Shown: one piece after another, positions 18,095-28,035 of the stretch
How the letters are laid out: the number at the start of each line of letters is the position of its first letter
How positions within the stretch are numbered: the first letter of the stretch is position 1
Origin: Halobacteriales archaeon QS_8_69_26
Lineage (GTDB): Archaea > Halobacteriota > Halobacteria > Halobacteriales > SW-7-71-33
Assembly: GCA_003023195.1 (NCBI GenBank)
Contig: PXRX01000046.1
Coordinates: 62,001 to 126,000 of the forward strand
DNA: 64,000 nt
Direction: 5' to 3'
Notes under the pieces: generated by a model
What the model was told of the DNA's origin: nothing
Database searches by the model: none
The model's input: only the letters and a program-made list of their open reading frames with translations
Position numbers and translations under genes: made by a program

Positions 18095-19858
18095 TCATCG
18101 TCCCTCCTCCGGGTCCATCGGCACCTCGACCCCCGAGCGTTCGGCCTCGTCGATGGCCGCCTCGTAGCCGGCATCGGCGTGTCGGACCACGCCCATCCCG
18201 GGGTCGGTGGTGAACACCCGGCGGGCCTTCTCGGCGGCGAGGTCGGTGCCGTCAAGCACCACGTGGTTGTTGGCGTGGAGGGCGTTACCGATGCCGACGC
18301 CGCCGCCGTCGTGGACGCTCACGATGTCCGCGCCCGCCGCGCAGTTGAGCAGGGCGTTCAGGATGGGCCAGTCCGCGACGGCGTCGGACCCGTCCTTCAT
18401 GGCCTCCGTCTCGCGGTTCGGCGAGGCGACGGACCCGGCGTCGAGGTGGTCCCGGGTGACCACGACCGGGGCCGCTATCTCGCCCTCGGCGACCAGTTCG
18501 TTGATCCGGAGGGCGAATCTGGCTCGCTCGGTCAGGCCGTCCTCGTCGTCCCCGCTCCGGTAGCCCAGCCAGCACACCCGGGAGGGGAGGCCCTGGAACT
18601 CGACCTGCTCCTGGGCCAGGTCGATCCACCGGTGCAGGGCGTCCTTCCCGGGGAACAGTTCCGTGACCGCCTCGTCGGTCCGGTGGATGTCCGCCGGGTC
18701 GCCCGAGAGGGCGGCCCACCGGAACGGACCCCGCCCGCGACAGAACATCGGGCGGATGTACGCCGGCACGAACCCGGGGTAGTCGAAGGGGTCGTGATCG
18801 GTGCCCGCGGTCGTCGTAATCTCGCCGTACTCGTCGTCGACCTGCCCGCGGATGTTGTTGCCGTACTCGAAGGCGACCGCGCCCCGGTCCTGGAGTTCGA
18901 GGATGCCGGCGACGTGGCGGCGCATCGTCTCCATGGCCGCCTCCCTGTAGGCTTCTGGGTCGCGCTCCCGCAGGGCGTCGGCCTCCTCGACGGTGTGCCC
19001 CGAGGGGTAGTAGCCATCCAGGGCGTCGTGTGCGGAGGTCTGGTCGGTGACCACGTCGGGGACGAACCCGCGGTCTATCATCGCCTCCAGCATGTCGGCG
19101 GCGTTGACGTGGACGCCCACCGAGTAGGGTTCGCCGGTCTCGGCGGCCGCCTCGGCCCGGCGGATGGCCTCGTCCACGTCGTGCACCTTCTCCTGGCAGT
19201 AGCCCGTCTCGATCCGTCGGTCGATCCGGTCCTCCTCCACCTCGGCGGCGATGCACACCCCGCGGTTCATCGTCACCGCCAGGGGCTGGGCGCCGCCCAT
19301 CCCGCCGAGGCCGCCCGTCACCACGATTCGCCCCTCCAGGTCCCCGTCGAACTCCCGGCGGGCCAACTCAGCGAGGGTCTCGAAGGTCCCCTGGATGATG
19401 CCCTGGGTGCCGATGTAGGCCCAGGACCCGGCGGTCATCTGGCCGTACATGATCAGCCCCTTCGCCTCCAGTTCGTGGAAGTGCTCCCAGTTGTCCCACT
19501 TGCCCACCAGGTTCGAGTTGGCGATGAGCACCCGCGGCGCCATCTCGTGGGTCTCGAACCGCCCCACCGGCTTGCCCGACTGGACCAGCAGTGTCTCGGT
19601 GTCCCCCAGGGATCGGAGTTCCGCCATGATGGCGTCGTAGGCGTCCCAGGACCTCGCCGCCCGGCCGGTGCCGCCGTAGACGACCAGGTCCTCCGGTCGC
19701 TCGCCGACCTCCGGGTCGAGGTTGTTGTTCAGCATCCGGAGGGCGGCCTCCTGTCGCCACCCCTCGCACTCGATGTCCGTCCCCGTCGGCGCACCCTGGT
19801 ACTCGTACCACTGGTCGGACGGTTCCCCGACCGTCGAGTCGGACGTCTGCTGTTGCAT
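18095..19858 (-). CDS. hutU: Urocanate hydratase
   Basis: HutU adds water to urocanate to form imidazolone propionate using a tightly bound NAD. The 587-residue protein matches the family through its length. Motifs are [20 protein letters not shown] at the N-terminus, [20 protein letters not shown], the NAD-binding glycine run [20 protein letters not shown] and [32 protein letters not shown] appears near the C-terminus. It is first in the operon hutU-hutG-hutI. A CTCTTAG box at about 19884 lies 25-28 nt before the start. Histidine ammonia-lyase (hutH) is not in the window. Confidence 0.97.
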   Translation of the reverse strand: MQQQTSDSTVGEPSDQWYEYQGAPTGTDIECEGWRQEAALRMLNNNLDPEVGERPEDLVVYGGTGRAARSWDAYDAIMAELRSLGDTETLLVQSGKPVGRFETHEMAPRVLIANSNLVGKWDNWEHFHELEAKGLIMYGQMTAGSWAYIGTQGIIQGTFETLAELARREFDGDLEGRIVVTGGLGGMGGAQPLAVTMNRGVCIAAEVEEDRIDRRIETGYCQEKVHDVDEAIRRAEAAAETGEPYSVGVHVNAADMLEAMIDRGFVPDVVTDQTSAHDALDGYYPSGHTVEEADALRERDPEAYREAAMETMRRHVAGILELQDRGAVAFEYGNNIRGQVDDEYGEITTTAGTDHDPFDYPGFVPAYIRPMFCRGRGPFRWAALSGDPADIHRTDEAVTELFPGKDALHRWIDLAQEQVEFQGLPSRVCWLGYRSGDDEDGLTERARFALRINELVAEGEIAAPVVVTRDHLDAGSVASPNRETEAMKDGSDAVADWPILNALLNCAAGADIVSVHDGGGVGIGNALHANNHVVLDGTDLAAEKARRVFTTDPGMGVVRHADAGYEAAIDEAERSGVEVPMDPEEGR

Positions 19859-19937
19859 CGTCCGGGGGTTCGGGACCGATCCCCTAAGAGGTTCCCACGA
19901 CTGCCCGTCCTCGTCGGACCCTGCCGGTCCCGCGCGA

Positions 19938-20029
19938 TCAGTCGAGGTCCACCGGATCCCCTCACCGTCCGGTCAGTCGAGGTCCACCGGATCCCCTCAC
20001 CGTCCGGTCAGTCGAGGTCCACCGGATCC
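19938..20029. repeat. 35-bp tandem repeat carrying a copied gene end
   Basis: Copies start at 19938, 19973 and 20008; the third is 22 bp long. Read on the minus strand, the third copy is the true 3' end of the gene at 20008-20829, including its stop codon. The two further copies lie downstream of that gene, between it and hutU. Confidence 0.95.
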
Positions 20030-20829
20030 TCGTAGACGTAGGTCGCGGTGCCCGCGGGGTCGGACCGCTGCCAGGCCAGGAAGTCGGGGCCCTCGATCCC
20101 CAGGGCGTCGTGGACTTCCTCGGGCGTCCCCGTCTCCTTTTCGTCGAGACCCGCCGTCGACTCCCACTCCGCGAGTTCGTCGCCGGACGGTGCCGGCCGC
20201 CGGATCCAGGTCGCGCGCCAGTCGCGGACGGTCCGTTCGACGCTCACCGGGCCGTCCCCGACGGCGTCGTCGGTCGGCCGGTCCTCGACCGAGGGCGCGA
20301 GGACGGCCGAGGTGGCGTAGGTCCAGTTCCGCTGGTCGACGACGACGAGCGAGAACCCCTGGAGGCTGGCGTCCTCGACGTCCTCGTAGCGCATCGCCCG
20401 GTCGCGGGCGTGTTCGGGGGCGTTCATCGCCAGGAGCATGTTCCGCAGGTCGTCGAAGTCGTCGAACGACAGCCCCACCCGGTACCAGTTCGGGTCGCCG
20501 AACACGTGTTCGAGTTCCACGAGCCGGTCCCCCGGCCCGTCGACGAGGCCGTCGAGGACGTCGCCGGCGTTGGGGCCGAGCATCCGCCGGACCTGATCGA
20601 CGAGTTCGCCGACGAACGCGTCGTGGTCGTCCGGGGCCGCGACGCGATACCCAAGCGCCCGCCCGGTCGGCGCGGCGAGCCACGACACCGACTCCGGTCC
20701 CGTTCCGAGGAGGCCCCGGAGGTCGGTCTCCAGCACCTCGGCCGGCCAGCCGTCGAACTCGCTGGCCGGGAACAGCGATTCGAAGTCCGCGACCGCCCCG
20801 TCCGGCCCCCGCGACCCGTCCCCTGCCAT
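20008..20829 (-). CDS. Hypothetical haloarchaeal protein
   Basis: A soluble acidic protein of 273 residues that I do not recognise. It contains FESLFPASEFDGWPAEVLET, GLSFDDFDDLRNMLLAMNAP and SLVVVDQRNWTYATSAVLAP, with no cysteine cluster, membrane segment or known catalytic motif. It ends YVYEDPVDLD. ATG 20829 follows a CATTTAACC box by about 28 nt. A near-perfect palindrome (20908-20927) lies about 50 bp upstream of that box and could be an operator. The last codons and stop are copied twice more downstream as a 35-bp tandem repeat. Confidence 0.75.
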   Translation of the reverse strand: MAGDGSRGPDGAVADFESLFPASEFDGWPAEVLETDLRGLLGTGPESVSWLAAPTGRALGYRVAAPDDHDAFVGELVDQVRRMLGPNAGDVLDGLVDGPGDRLVELEHVFGDPNWYRVGLSFDDFDDLRNMLLAMNAPEHARDRAMRYEDVEDASLQGFSLVVVDQRNWTYATSAVLAPSVEDRPTDDAVGDGPVSVERTVRDWRATWIRRPAPSGDELAEWESTAGLDEKETGTPEEVHDALGIEGPDFLAWQRSDPAGTATYVYEDPVDLD

Positions 20830-20907
20830 ACCGTCGGCTTCCCGGGGTGAGCGGTTAAATGTGCGGGTCCTCGCGAGGGGCAGTGTTCGGAGCAGCGACG
20901 TTCCGGG

Positions 20908-20927
20908 ATACAGTAAACTTACTGTAG
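20908..20927. promoter_or_regulatory. Palindromic site, copy 1 of 4
   Basis: TACAGTAA-AC-TTACTGTA has perfect 8-bp arms and a 2-bp centre. It lies upstream of the hypothetical gene at 20008-20829. The same arm pattern TACNGTA recurs at 29234, 43989 and 47846. Confidence 0.6.
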
Positions 20928-21054
20928 ATCGATCGGGGGCAGAAAACGGAGTTTCGGACAATGTGACGGACGTTCCCGGGCAGGCGGCGTGCCGGAATTT
21001 TGCTGTTCGAGTTCCCGGTCGGATCCGACCGGTGACTGGGGTTCCTGGGGACGA

Positions 21055-21420
21055 CTACCCGAAGACGAACACCGCCGCCAGGACGCCGATCAGGGCGAGG
21101 AGGATCCACAGGGCCACGCCCACCCCGACCAGCAGTTCCAGGGACGCGGGACCGAGACCGGTCAGGATCCCACCGCCGGCGAGTGCGAAGCTACACCCGA
21201 CCACCCCCAGCGCCGGTGCCGCGCCGGGGTAGTCGAACGCCGCGGAGACGGCGACGGCCCCGGCCAGCAACACGAGTCCGATCCCCACTGCGCCCCCGCC
21301 GATGGCCAGGGACCGCTGTTCGACGACGCCCGCGTGGCCGAGGGCGACGGCCACCACCGATCCCCAGGCGGTCAGGACCGCGACGCCCGCGCCGACGCGT
21401 TCGGGTTCGACCTCGGGCAC
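21055..21420 (-). CDS. Small integral membrane protein
   Basis: A 121-residue protein with four predicted membrane helices. They are roughly VAVLTAWGSVVAVALGHAGV, AIGGGAVGIGLVLLAGAVAV, PALGVVGCSFALAGGGIL and LLVGVGVALWILLALIGVLA. The N-terminus is short and cytoplasmic-looking (PEVEPERVG). The start is GTG 21420 because no ATG exists before the first helix. No enzymatic motif is seen. It lies 127 bases downstream of PAN on the same strand, but a functional tie is not supported. Confidence 0.75.
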   Translation of the reverse strand: MPEVEPERVGAGVAVLTAWGSVVAVALGHAGVVEQRSLAIGGGAVGIGLVLLAGAVAVSAAFDYPGAAPALGVVGCSFALAGGGILTGLGPASLELLVGVGVALWILLALIGVLAAVFVFG

Positions 21421-21547
21421 GGGTACAGAGTGGTCGATGGGGCCGAAAAGGGTTGTGCCAGTTCCGTCGCGGATCGGTCGCTACCGACGGATCCGAGCGA
21501 TTGACCCGGGGCTGGTCACCTCGGGAATCGAAAACGGTTGGTGGGTG

Positions 21548-22765
21548 TTACGCGAACGTCTTCGAGACGCTCTCGTCCTCGTCGTCCTCGGCGGTGACCT
21601 TCTCCCAGGCGTTCCGGAAGTCCTCCATGTTGATCTCGGTGCGGTCGTCGCGGATGGCGAACATGCCGGCCTCGGTGCAGACGGCCTTGATGTCCGCGCC
21701 GGAGGCCTCGCCGGTCTCGCTGGCCAGCGCCGCGAAGTCGACGTCGTCGGCGACGTTCATCTCGCGGGTGTGGATCTGGAAGATGAGCTCCCGGCCCTCC
21801 TCGTCGGGCTTGGGTACCTCGATGAGGCGGTCGAACCGGCCCGGGCGGAGGATGGCGCGGTCGAGCATGTCGAACCGGTTCGTGGCGGCGATGATCCGGA
21901 TCTCGCCGCGGTCCTCGAAGCCGTCCATCTCCGAGAGGAGTTGCATCATCGTCCGCTGGACCTCGGCGTCGCCGGAGGTCTTCGACTCCGTGCGCTTCGA
22001 GGCGATGGCGTCGATCTCGTCGATGAAGATCACTGCGGGCTCGTGGTCGCGGGCGACCTGGAACAGGTCCCGGACGAGCTTGGCCCCCTCGCCGATGAAC
22101 TTGTGGACGAGTTCGGAGCCGGCCATCTTGATGAAGGTGGCGTCGGTGTGGTTGGCGACGGCCTTGGCGAGCATCGTCTTCCCCGTCCCCGGCGGGCCGT
22201 AGAGCAGGACCCCCGACGGCGGGTCGATGCCGACGTCCTCGAACATGCCCGGCTTCTTCAGCGGCATCTCGACGGTCTCGCGGACCTCGCGGATCTGGTC
22301 CTCCAGGCCGCCGATGTCCCCGTAGCTCACCCCGGGGTTCTCCTCGACCTGCATCACCCTCGCGCGGACGTCCGTCTCGTCGTCCAGGCGCTTGACGATG
22401 GACAGCGAGTTGTTGACCGCGACCCGGGAGTCGGGTTCGAGGTCCGTGTGGGTCTCCTCCGTGACCTCGGTGACCGCCTCCTGGTTGTTGCCGTGTTGCT
22501 TGATGATGACGCCCTCGTCGGTCATCTCCTGGACGGTGGCGACGAACAGCGGCGACTGCTTGAGCTTCTTGTTCTCGTGGGTCAGCCGCTCCAGCTTCTG
22601 CTGGTACTTGTTGTTCTCGGCGTTCGCGTCGAGGAGCTTGTCCCGCATCTCCTCGTTCTGGGCCTCCAGCACCTCCAGGCGCTCGCGGAGCGCCTGGATC
22701 TTCTCCTGCATCGACGCCCCCTCCTCGCTGTAGGGAAGGTCGGCGTCGTCCACAGTGTCGGTCAT
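21548..22765 (-). CDS. pan: Proteasome-activating nucleotidase (PAN)
   Basis: PAN is the archaeal AAA+ unfoldase that feeds substrates to the 20S proteasome. The 405-residue protein has an N-terminal coiled coil (about 17-75, KIQALRERLEVLEAQNEEMR), an OB domain and an AAA+ domain. The latter shows Walker A GPPGTGKTMLAKAVA, Walker B AVIFIDEIDAIASKR, sensor ATNRFDMLDRAILRPGRFDR and GASGADIKAVCTEAGMFAIR-type text. The C-terminus is SKTFA. PAN docks through a hydrophobic-Tyr-X tail, and here Phe occupies the Tyr position. Haloarchaea often carry two PAN paralogues; which one this is cannot be told. It is divergent from the small winged-helix gene. Confidence 0.96.
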   Translation of the reverse strand: MTDTVDDADLPYSEEGASMQEKIQALRERLEVLEAQNEEMRDKLLDANAENNKYQQKLERLTHENKKLKQSPLFVATVQEMTDEGVIIKQHGNNQEAVTEVTEETHTDLEPDSRVAVNNSLSIVKRLDDETDVRARVMQVEENPGVSYGDIGGLEDQIREVRETVEMPLKKPGMFEDVGIDPPSGVLLYGPPGTGKTMLAKAVANHTDATFIKMAGSELVHKFIGEGAKLVRDLFQVARDHEPAVIFIDEIDAIASKRTESKTSGDAEVQRTMMQLLSEMDGFEDRGEIRIIAATNRFDMLDRAILRPGRFDRLIEVPKPDEEGRELIFQIHTREMNVADDVDFAALASETGEASGADIKAVCTEAGMFAIRDDRTEINMEDFRNAWEKVTAEDDEDESVSKTFA

Positions 22766-23034
22766 TACCGACTCCTAGGGCGGTGGCTCTTAAAGGGCTT
22801 CGGGTCGCAACAGCCCCAAAATTCACGTCCGATCCCGACGCTCGCTCCGGGTATCCGCGTCCAGTCCGGACGCTCGTCTCACTGGCGAGTCGGCCCCAGA
22901 GACGACCGTCGTGCGTCCTCGGATCACCGGCCATCGGACCCCGGATCGGTGGAACCGGCGATCCGTATTAATTCCTGATAGTTATAAGAAGAAAAGGAAA
23001 TTATTAACAGGCTGTATCCACAATGGACGGAGGC

Positions 23035-23295
23035 ATGAGTACGACCGGAACGACCGCAGAGACATCGAGCGGATCCTGGGAGGACGTCCAGGACTTGCCC
23101 CCGAGCGCGAAACTGGTAGCGAAGGTGCTCGAACACGAGGATCGGCTGACGCAGTCGGAACTGGCCGAGGAGACCCTCCTCTCGCCCCGGACGGTGCGGT
23201 ACGCCGTCTCCAGGCTGGAGGAGGTCGACGCGGTGGAGTCCCGCTTTTCGTTCGCGGACGCGCGAAAGCGCATCTACATTCTCAAGCTGGACTGA
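23035..23295 (+). CDS. Winged-helix (MarR-like) DNA-binding protein
   Basis: An 86-residue protein made almost wholly of one winged helix-turn-helix: LPPSAKLVAKVLEHEDRLTQ, SELAEETLLSPRTVRYAVSR, LEEVDAVESRFSFADARKRI and then YILKLD. ATG 23035 and ATG 23023 are both possible. An AT-rich promoter region (GTTATAAG at 22981, TTATTAAC at 23001) precedes them. The gene is divergent from PAN. The target is unknown. The last codons (LKLD) with the stop are repeated directly after the gene in a 23-bp duplication. Confidence 0.8.
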   Translation: MSTTGTTAETSSGSWEDVQDLPPSAKLVAKVLEHEDRLTQSELAEETLLSPRTVRYAVSRLEEVDAVESRFSFADARKRIYILKLD

Positions 23296-23326
23296 GATCC
23301 TCGCTCAAGCTGGACTGAGATCCTCG
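23281..23326. repeat. 23-bp tandem repeat copying a gene end
   Basis: Identical copies occupy 23281-23303 and 23304-23326. The first contains the final codons and TGA of the winged-helix gene. The second repeats them out of use downstream. Confidence 0.95.
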
Positions 23327-23481
23327 CGGCGGACTGCGCTTCCCGGGACCGGACGGTATCCCGTCGGGAGCGACTGCCCCCCGACATTCCCGAAAACGAT
23401 CCGCGGACACCCGCGTGATCGCACTCCACTTTCACTGCGGTCGCGGAACGGATTTAAGCGGGGACGGCGAATCACGGTCCG

Positions 23482-24816
23482 ATGACACGGGTGATCCACA
23501 CGGGCGACACCCACGTGGGCTACCGGCAGTACCACTCGCCCGAGCGCAGGGAGGACTTCCTGCGGGCGTTCGAGGCGGTGATAGACGACGCCGTCGCCGA
23601 CGACGTCGACGCGGTCGTCCACACCGGGGACCTCTTCCACGACCGGCGACCTGCCCTCCCCGACCTCCAGGGCGTGGTGGGGGCGCTCCGGCGGCTCGAC
23701 GACGCCGGAATCCCCTTCCTGGCCGTCGTCGGCAATCACGAGGGCAAGCGCGACGCCCAGTGGCTCGACCTCTTCGAGGACCTGGGACTGGCGACGCGAC
23801 TGGACGACGAACCGCACGTCATCGGCGACACCGCCTTCTACGGGCTGGACTTCGTCCCCCGGTCGCGCCGGCCGGACCTGGACTACGAGTTCGCGCCGAC
23901 GGACGCCGACGGGACCGCCCTGGTCTCCCACGGCCTGTTCGAGCCGTTCGACTTCGCCGACTGGGACACCGAACGGCTCCTGGCAGAATCGACCGTCGAC
24001 TTCGACGTCCTCCTCCTGGGCGACGACCACGAGCACGACATGGTCGAGGTGTCGGACACCCTCCTGACCTACTGCGGGTCAACCGAGCGAGTTAGCGCCA
24101 GCGAGCGGGAGGACCGGGGGTACAACATCGTCACCTTCGAGGACGGCGTCGACGTCACCCGCCGCTCGGTCGGGTACGGCCGGGAGTTCGTCTTCGTCGA
24201 CGTCACGCTCCGGGAGGGCGAGGGGACCGAGCGCGTCCGCGAGGCGGTCGGTCAGCACGACGTCTCCGAGGCCGTCGCGCTGGTCACCGTCGAGGGCGAG
24301 GGCGACCCCGTCACGCCGGCCCCCATCGAGGAGTTCGCCGCCGAGCGCGGGGCCCTGGTCGCCAGGGTCAACGACCGGCGGGAGAGAGAGGAGGAGGTCG
24401 CGACGGACGTGACCTTCGCCGACCCCGACGAGGCCGTCCGGGAACGGATCCAGGAACTGGGCCTCTCCGAGGCCGCCCGCGGCATCGACGAGACGGTCCG
24501 GGCATCGAAGGTCGCGGACTCGAACGTCCGCGAGAGCGTCGAGGGCCGGGTCCGCGAGCGCATCGAGGAGGGCGACCTGGACGCCTTCGAGTCCGCGCCC
24601 GACGCCGGGAGCGAGGACGGATCCGGGACCGACGACGCGACCACTGGCGAGGACGACAGGGCTGTCCCGGAGGACGACGACGGGGCCACCGGCGAGGGCG
24701 ACGGGACCGCCACGGGAGACGAGGACGGGGCCACCGGCGAGGGCGACGGGACCGCCGCAGGTGACGACGACGGGAGCGATCCCCAGGACCAGGCTTCGAT
24801 GGAGGAATACCTGTGA
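23482..24816 (+). CDS. mre11: DNA double-strand break repair nuclease Mre11
   Basis: Mre11 is the Mn-dependent nuclease of the Mre11-Rad50 complex. The 444-residue protein opens with the phosphoesterase motifs [31 protein letters not shown] and [17 protein letters not shown], then [14 protein letters not shown] and [13 protein letters not shown] capping region follows. The last 100 residues are an acidic D/G/T/A-rich linker containing a 45-bp tandem duplication (period from 24682 to 24727). The very end, QASMEEYL, resembles a PCNA-interacting peptide (QxxhxxFF type). ATG 23482 is the first methionine of the motif region. The stop overlaps the rad50 GTG as GTGA. Confidence 0.96.
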   Translation: MTRVIHTGDTHVGYRQYHSPERREDFLRAFEAVIDDAVADDVDAVVHTGDLFHDRRPALPDLQGVVGALRRLDDAGIPFLAVVGNHEGKRDAQWLDLFEDLGLATRLDDEPHVIGDTAFYGLDFVPRSRRPDLDYEFAPTDADGTALVSHGLFEPFDFADWDTERLLAESTVDFDVLLLGDDHEHDMVEVSDTLLTYCGSTERVSASEREDRGYNIVTFEDGVDVTRRSVGYGREFVFVDVTLREGEGTERVREAVGQHDVSEAVALVTVEGEGDPVTPAPIEEFAAERGALVARVNDRREREEEVATDVTFADPDEAVRERIQELGLSEAARGIDETVRASKVADSNVRESVEGRVRERIEEGDLDAFESAPDAGSEDGSGTDDATTGEDDRAVPEDDDGATGEGDGTATGDEDGATGEGDGTAAGDDDGSDPQDQASMEEYL

Positions 24817-27500
24817 GGTTCGAACGGATCCGCCTGGCGAACTTCAAGCCCTACGCCGACGCGGACCTGCGCCTGGACCCGGGCGTCAGCGTCATCCACG
24901 GCCCGAACGGCAGCGGGAAGTCCTCGCTGCTGGAGTCGTGTTTCTTCGCGCTGTACGGGTCGGCGGCGCTGGACGACGCCAACCTGGAGGACGTGATAAC
25001 GAAGGGGGCCGAGGACGCCGAGGTGGAACTGTGGTTCACCCACGCCGGCGGGGAGTACCGCGTCGAGCGACGGATCCGCCGGACCGACGACCGCGCCCGC
25101 ACCGCCCGCTGTGTCATGGAGACGCCGGGGGGCACCGTCGAGGGGGCGCGGGACGTCGAACGTCGGATCACGGACATGCTCCGGATGGACGCCGACGCGT
25201 TCGTCAACTGCGCGTACGTCCGCCAGGGGGAGGTGAACAAGCTCATCCACGCCACCCCCTCGGAGCGCCAGGACATGATAGACGACCTCCTCCAGTTGGG
25301 AAAGCTGGAGGACTACCGCGAGCGCGCCAGCGAGGCCCGCCTGGGCGTGAAGGACGTGCTCTCCGGCCAGCGCGAGGTGGCCGAGAACCTCCGGGACCAG
25401 ATAGCCGAGAAGGAAGAGCGAAACCTCCACGCCAAGTCGAACGACCTGGAGTCCGAGCGCAACGAGGTCGCGGCGGAGATAGCGAACCTGGAGGAGAACC
25501 TCGACACCGCCCGCGAGACCTACCAGGGGGCCGTCGAGGTACTCGACCGCCACGAGCGAAAGCGGGAGGAACTCGCCGACCTCGACGAGGAGATTGCGGA
25601 CCTCCGGGACGAGATTGCGGCCACCGAGCGAGAGCGCGAGGAACTCGCGGACCGGATCGACGGCCTCGAATCGGAGCGCGAGTCCAGACGCGAGGATCGG
25701 GCGGACCTGCTGGCGGAGAGCGACCGCCTGGGGGAGGGGGACCCGTCCGGGGACGGCGAGGCGGCCGTCGACGCCGCCCTGACGGACCTCCGCGCCGAGG
25801 ACGACCGGCTCCGGGCCCGGATCGAACGGCTGAACCTCGAGGTCCAGGATCGGACCGGCGACGCCGACCGGCTCGAGTCCCGCGCCGAGGAACTCGACGC
25901 CGAGGCCGAGGAGAGACGCGAAACCGCCGCGGACCTGGCGGGGTCCATCGAGGACGACGAGGCGACCCTCGACGAGCGCCGGGAACGCCTCGAATCGATC
26001 GAGGCGGAGATAGCCGACCTCGAGGCGACGTTCGAGGACGCCCCCGTCGACCGCGGGGACGCGGAGTCCCACCTCGCCGACCTCCGGCAGCGACGGGACG
26101 ACCTGGCCGACGAGGCCGGCGACCTCCGGGGCGACCTCCGTGCCCTGGAGGAACGGATCGAGGAGGCCGAGGAACTGCTGGCGGCCGGCAAGTGCCCCGA
26201 ATGTGGCCAGCCGGTGGAGGACTCGCCCCACGTCGACCGGGTCGACGAGGACAGGGAGCGCGCCCGGGACCTGAAAAGCGACGTCGAGGACCTGGAGGCC
26301 GACGTCGAGGACCTGGAAGACCGGATCGACGAGGCCGAGGACCTCCTGGAGACGGAGCGGGAACTGGAGAGCCGGGAGTCCACGCGCGAGGACGTCCGCG
26401 AACTCGTCGCGGAGACGGAGTCCTCGCTCGCGGCGGACCGGGAACGACTCGCGGAACTGAGGGAGGAGGCCGACCGACTGACCGAGGAGGCCGAGGAACA
26501 CCGGGAGAAAGCGGCGGAGCGACGGGACGCGGCCGAGGCGCTCCGGGAGGGCATCGCCGACAGCAACGCCGAGCGGTCGACCCTGCGCGAGCGGATCGAA
26601 CGCGTCGAGCGGATCGGCGAGTTGACCGACCGGATCGACGAACTGGGTGACGAGGTGGACGGCCTGCAGGAGCGCCGGGAGAGCAAGGCCGAGTTGAACG
26701 ACGAGCGCCGGGACCGCCTCGCCGACAAGCGCGAGCGCCGGGAGACCCTGCGGGAGGAGTTCGACGAGGACACCATCCAGGAGGCCCGCGAGGAGAAGAA
26801 CCGCGCCGAGCAGTACATCGAAAAGGCCGAGACGAAACTCGACGACCTCGGGGAGCGCCGGGAGGAACTCGACGAGCGGATCGGCGGCGTCCGCAACGAA
26901 ATCGGGGAACTGGAGGACCTGCGCGACCGGCTCTCGGCGGTCGAGGAGCGACGGGAGGCCTTGGAGGACCTCCACGACGAGGCCGAGGAACTCCAGGAGA
27001 CCTACGGCGAACTCCGGGCGGAACTCCGGCGCAAGAACGTCGAGACCCTCGAACGGATGCTCAACGAGACCTTCGAGCTCGTCTACGAGAACGACTCCTA
27101 CGCCCACATCGAGCTCGACGGCGACTACGAACTCACGGTCTACCAGAAGGACGGCGAACCGCTCGACCCCGACCAGCTATCCGGCGGCGAGCGCGCCCTG
27201 TTCAACCTCAGCCTCCGGTGTGCGATCTACCGCCTGCTGGCGGAGGGGATCGAGGGGACGGCCCCGCTGCCGCCGCTGATCCTCGACGAACCGACCGTCT
27301 TCCTCGACTCCGGGCACGTCTCGCGGCTGGTCGAACTGGTCGACCACATGCGGGACCTGGGGGTGGAGCAGATCGTCGTCGTCACCCACGACGAGGAACT
27401 CGTCGGTGCCGCCGACTCCGTGATCCGCGTCGAGAAGGACCCCACCACGAACCGCTCGTCGGTCGAGCGCTCGGGGATGGACCTGGTGGCCGGGGACTGA
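24813..27500 (+). CDS. rad50: DNA double-strand break repair ATPase Rad50
   Basis: Rad50 is the SMC-like ATPase partner of Mre11. The 895-residue protein has Walker [10 protein letters not shown] near residue 35, a Q-loop region [12 protein letters not shown] and long heptad-rich coiled coils. The zinc-hook CPEC (Cys461, Cys464) lies at the apex of the coils. The C-terminal ATPase half carries the signature [16 protein letters not shown], Walker [14 protein letters not shown] and the H-loop [11 protein letters not shown]. The start is GTG 24813, overlapping the mre11 stop, so the two subunits are translationally coupled. Confidence 0.97.
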   Translation: MRFERIRLANFKPYADADLRLDPGVSVIHGPNGSGKSSLLESCFFALYGSAALDDANLEDVITKGAEDAEVELWFTHAGGEYRVERRIRRTDDRARTARCVMETPGGTVEGARDVERRITDMLRMDADAFVNCAYVRQGEVNKLIHATPSERQDMIDDLLQLGKLEDYRERASEARLGVKDVLSGQREVAENLRDQIAEKEERNLHAKSNDLESERNEVAAEIANLEENLDTARETYQGAVEVLDRHERKREELADLDEEIADLRDEIAATEREREELADRIDGLESERESRREDRADLLAESDRLGEGDPSGDGEAAVDAALTDLRAEDDRLRARIERLNLEVQDRTGDADRLESRAEELDAEAEERRETAADLAGSIEDDEATLDERRERLESIEAEIADLEATFEDAPVDRGDAESHLADLRQRRDDLADEAGDLRGDLRALEERIEEAEELLAAGKCPECGQPVEDSPHVDRVDEDRERARDLKSDVEDLEADVEDLEDRIDEAEDLLETERELESRESTREDVRELVAETESSLAADRERLAELREEADRLTEEAEEHREKAAERRDAAEALREGIADSNAERSTLRERIERVERIGELTDRIDELGDEVDGLQERRESKAELNDERRDRLADKRERRETLREEFDEDTIQEAREEKNRAEQYIEKAETKLDDLGERREELDERIGGVRNEIGELEDLRDRLSAVEERREALEDLHDEAEELQETYGELRAELRRKNVETLERMLNETFELVYENDSYAHIELDGDYELTVYQKDGEPLDPDQLSGGERALFNLSLRCAIYRLLAEGIEGTAPLPPLILDEPTVFLDSGHVSRLVELVDHMRDLGVEQIVVVTHDEELVGAADSVIRVEKDPTTNRSSVERSGMDLVAGD

Positions 27501-27534
27501 GGTCCGTCCAGTCGGCCTCCCCGTCGGCCCGCGG

Positions 27535-27954
27535 TCAGTCCCGGAGTCGCTCGACCGCCCGCTCCCCGTCGGCGGTCGCCTCGTACCCGCGTTCGCCGGC
27601 GACGCGGGTCTCCGCTATCAGTCCGGCCGCCCGGAACTCCGCCAGGAGGCCGTGGAGGTCGCTCTCGCAGAGGTCGTAGTCTGCCAGCAGGGTCCGGACC
27701 CCGACGGGCCCCCGGTCGACCACCTCGACCAGCAACCCCAGCGCACGTTCGTCGTGGGCCGCCAGCACCGCCCGGCGCGTCGGCCCGGGGACCGATCCCG
27801 CGGCGGCCGACAGCGGCGAGTCCTCGACCGTCTCCAGGCGGTCGTTCGGGACGTACCGCTCCTCGCCCGTCGCCGGATCCCGGACCAGGCTGGACTCCCC
27901 CGACCGCTTGACGAGGAGGTACCGCCGACCGTCCCCGTCGCGAACCGTCTGCAC
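27535..27954 (-). CDS. Winged-helix-like protein next to rad50
   Basis: A 139-residue protein. The N-terminal 45 residues are strand-rich (MQTVRDGDGRRYLLVKRSGE, SLVRDPATGEERYVPNDRLE). The C-terminal half is a winged-helix-like domain (TRRAVLAAHDERALGLLVEV, GVRTLLADYDLCESDLHGLL, AEFRAAGLIAETRVAGERGY). Such a protein is, as far as I recall, often found beside mre11-rad50 in haloarchaea under a domain-of-unknown-function label. It is convergent with rad50 (34-base gap). A regulatory role is plausible from the fold only. Confidence 0.75.
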   Translation of the reverse strand: MQTVRDGDGRRYLLVKRSGESSLVRDPATGEERYVPNDRLETVEDSPLSAAAGSVPGPTRRAVLAAHDERALGLLVEVVDRGPVGVRTLLADYDLCESDLHGLLAEFRAAGLIAETRVAGERGYEATADGERAVERLRD

Positions 27955-28035
27955 GGACCGGGATAGGGGACGGGATCGGATAGGGGTTGTCCCCTCGACG
28001 CCGGCCCGTGGCCGGACCGCGTCTCCTCGGCGGCC

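Noticed and set aside
24252-27107. Open frame of 951 codons opposite mre11-rad50
   Set aside because: It is a shadow frame produced by GC-rich third positions; the plus-strand frame has all Rad50 motifs.
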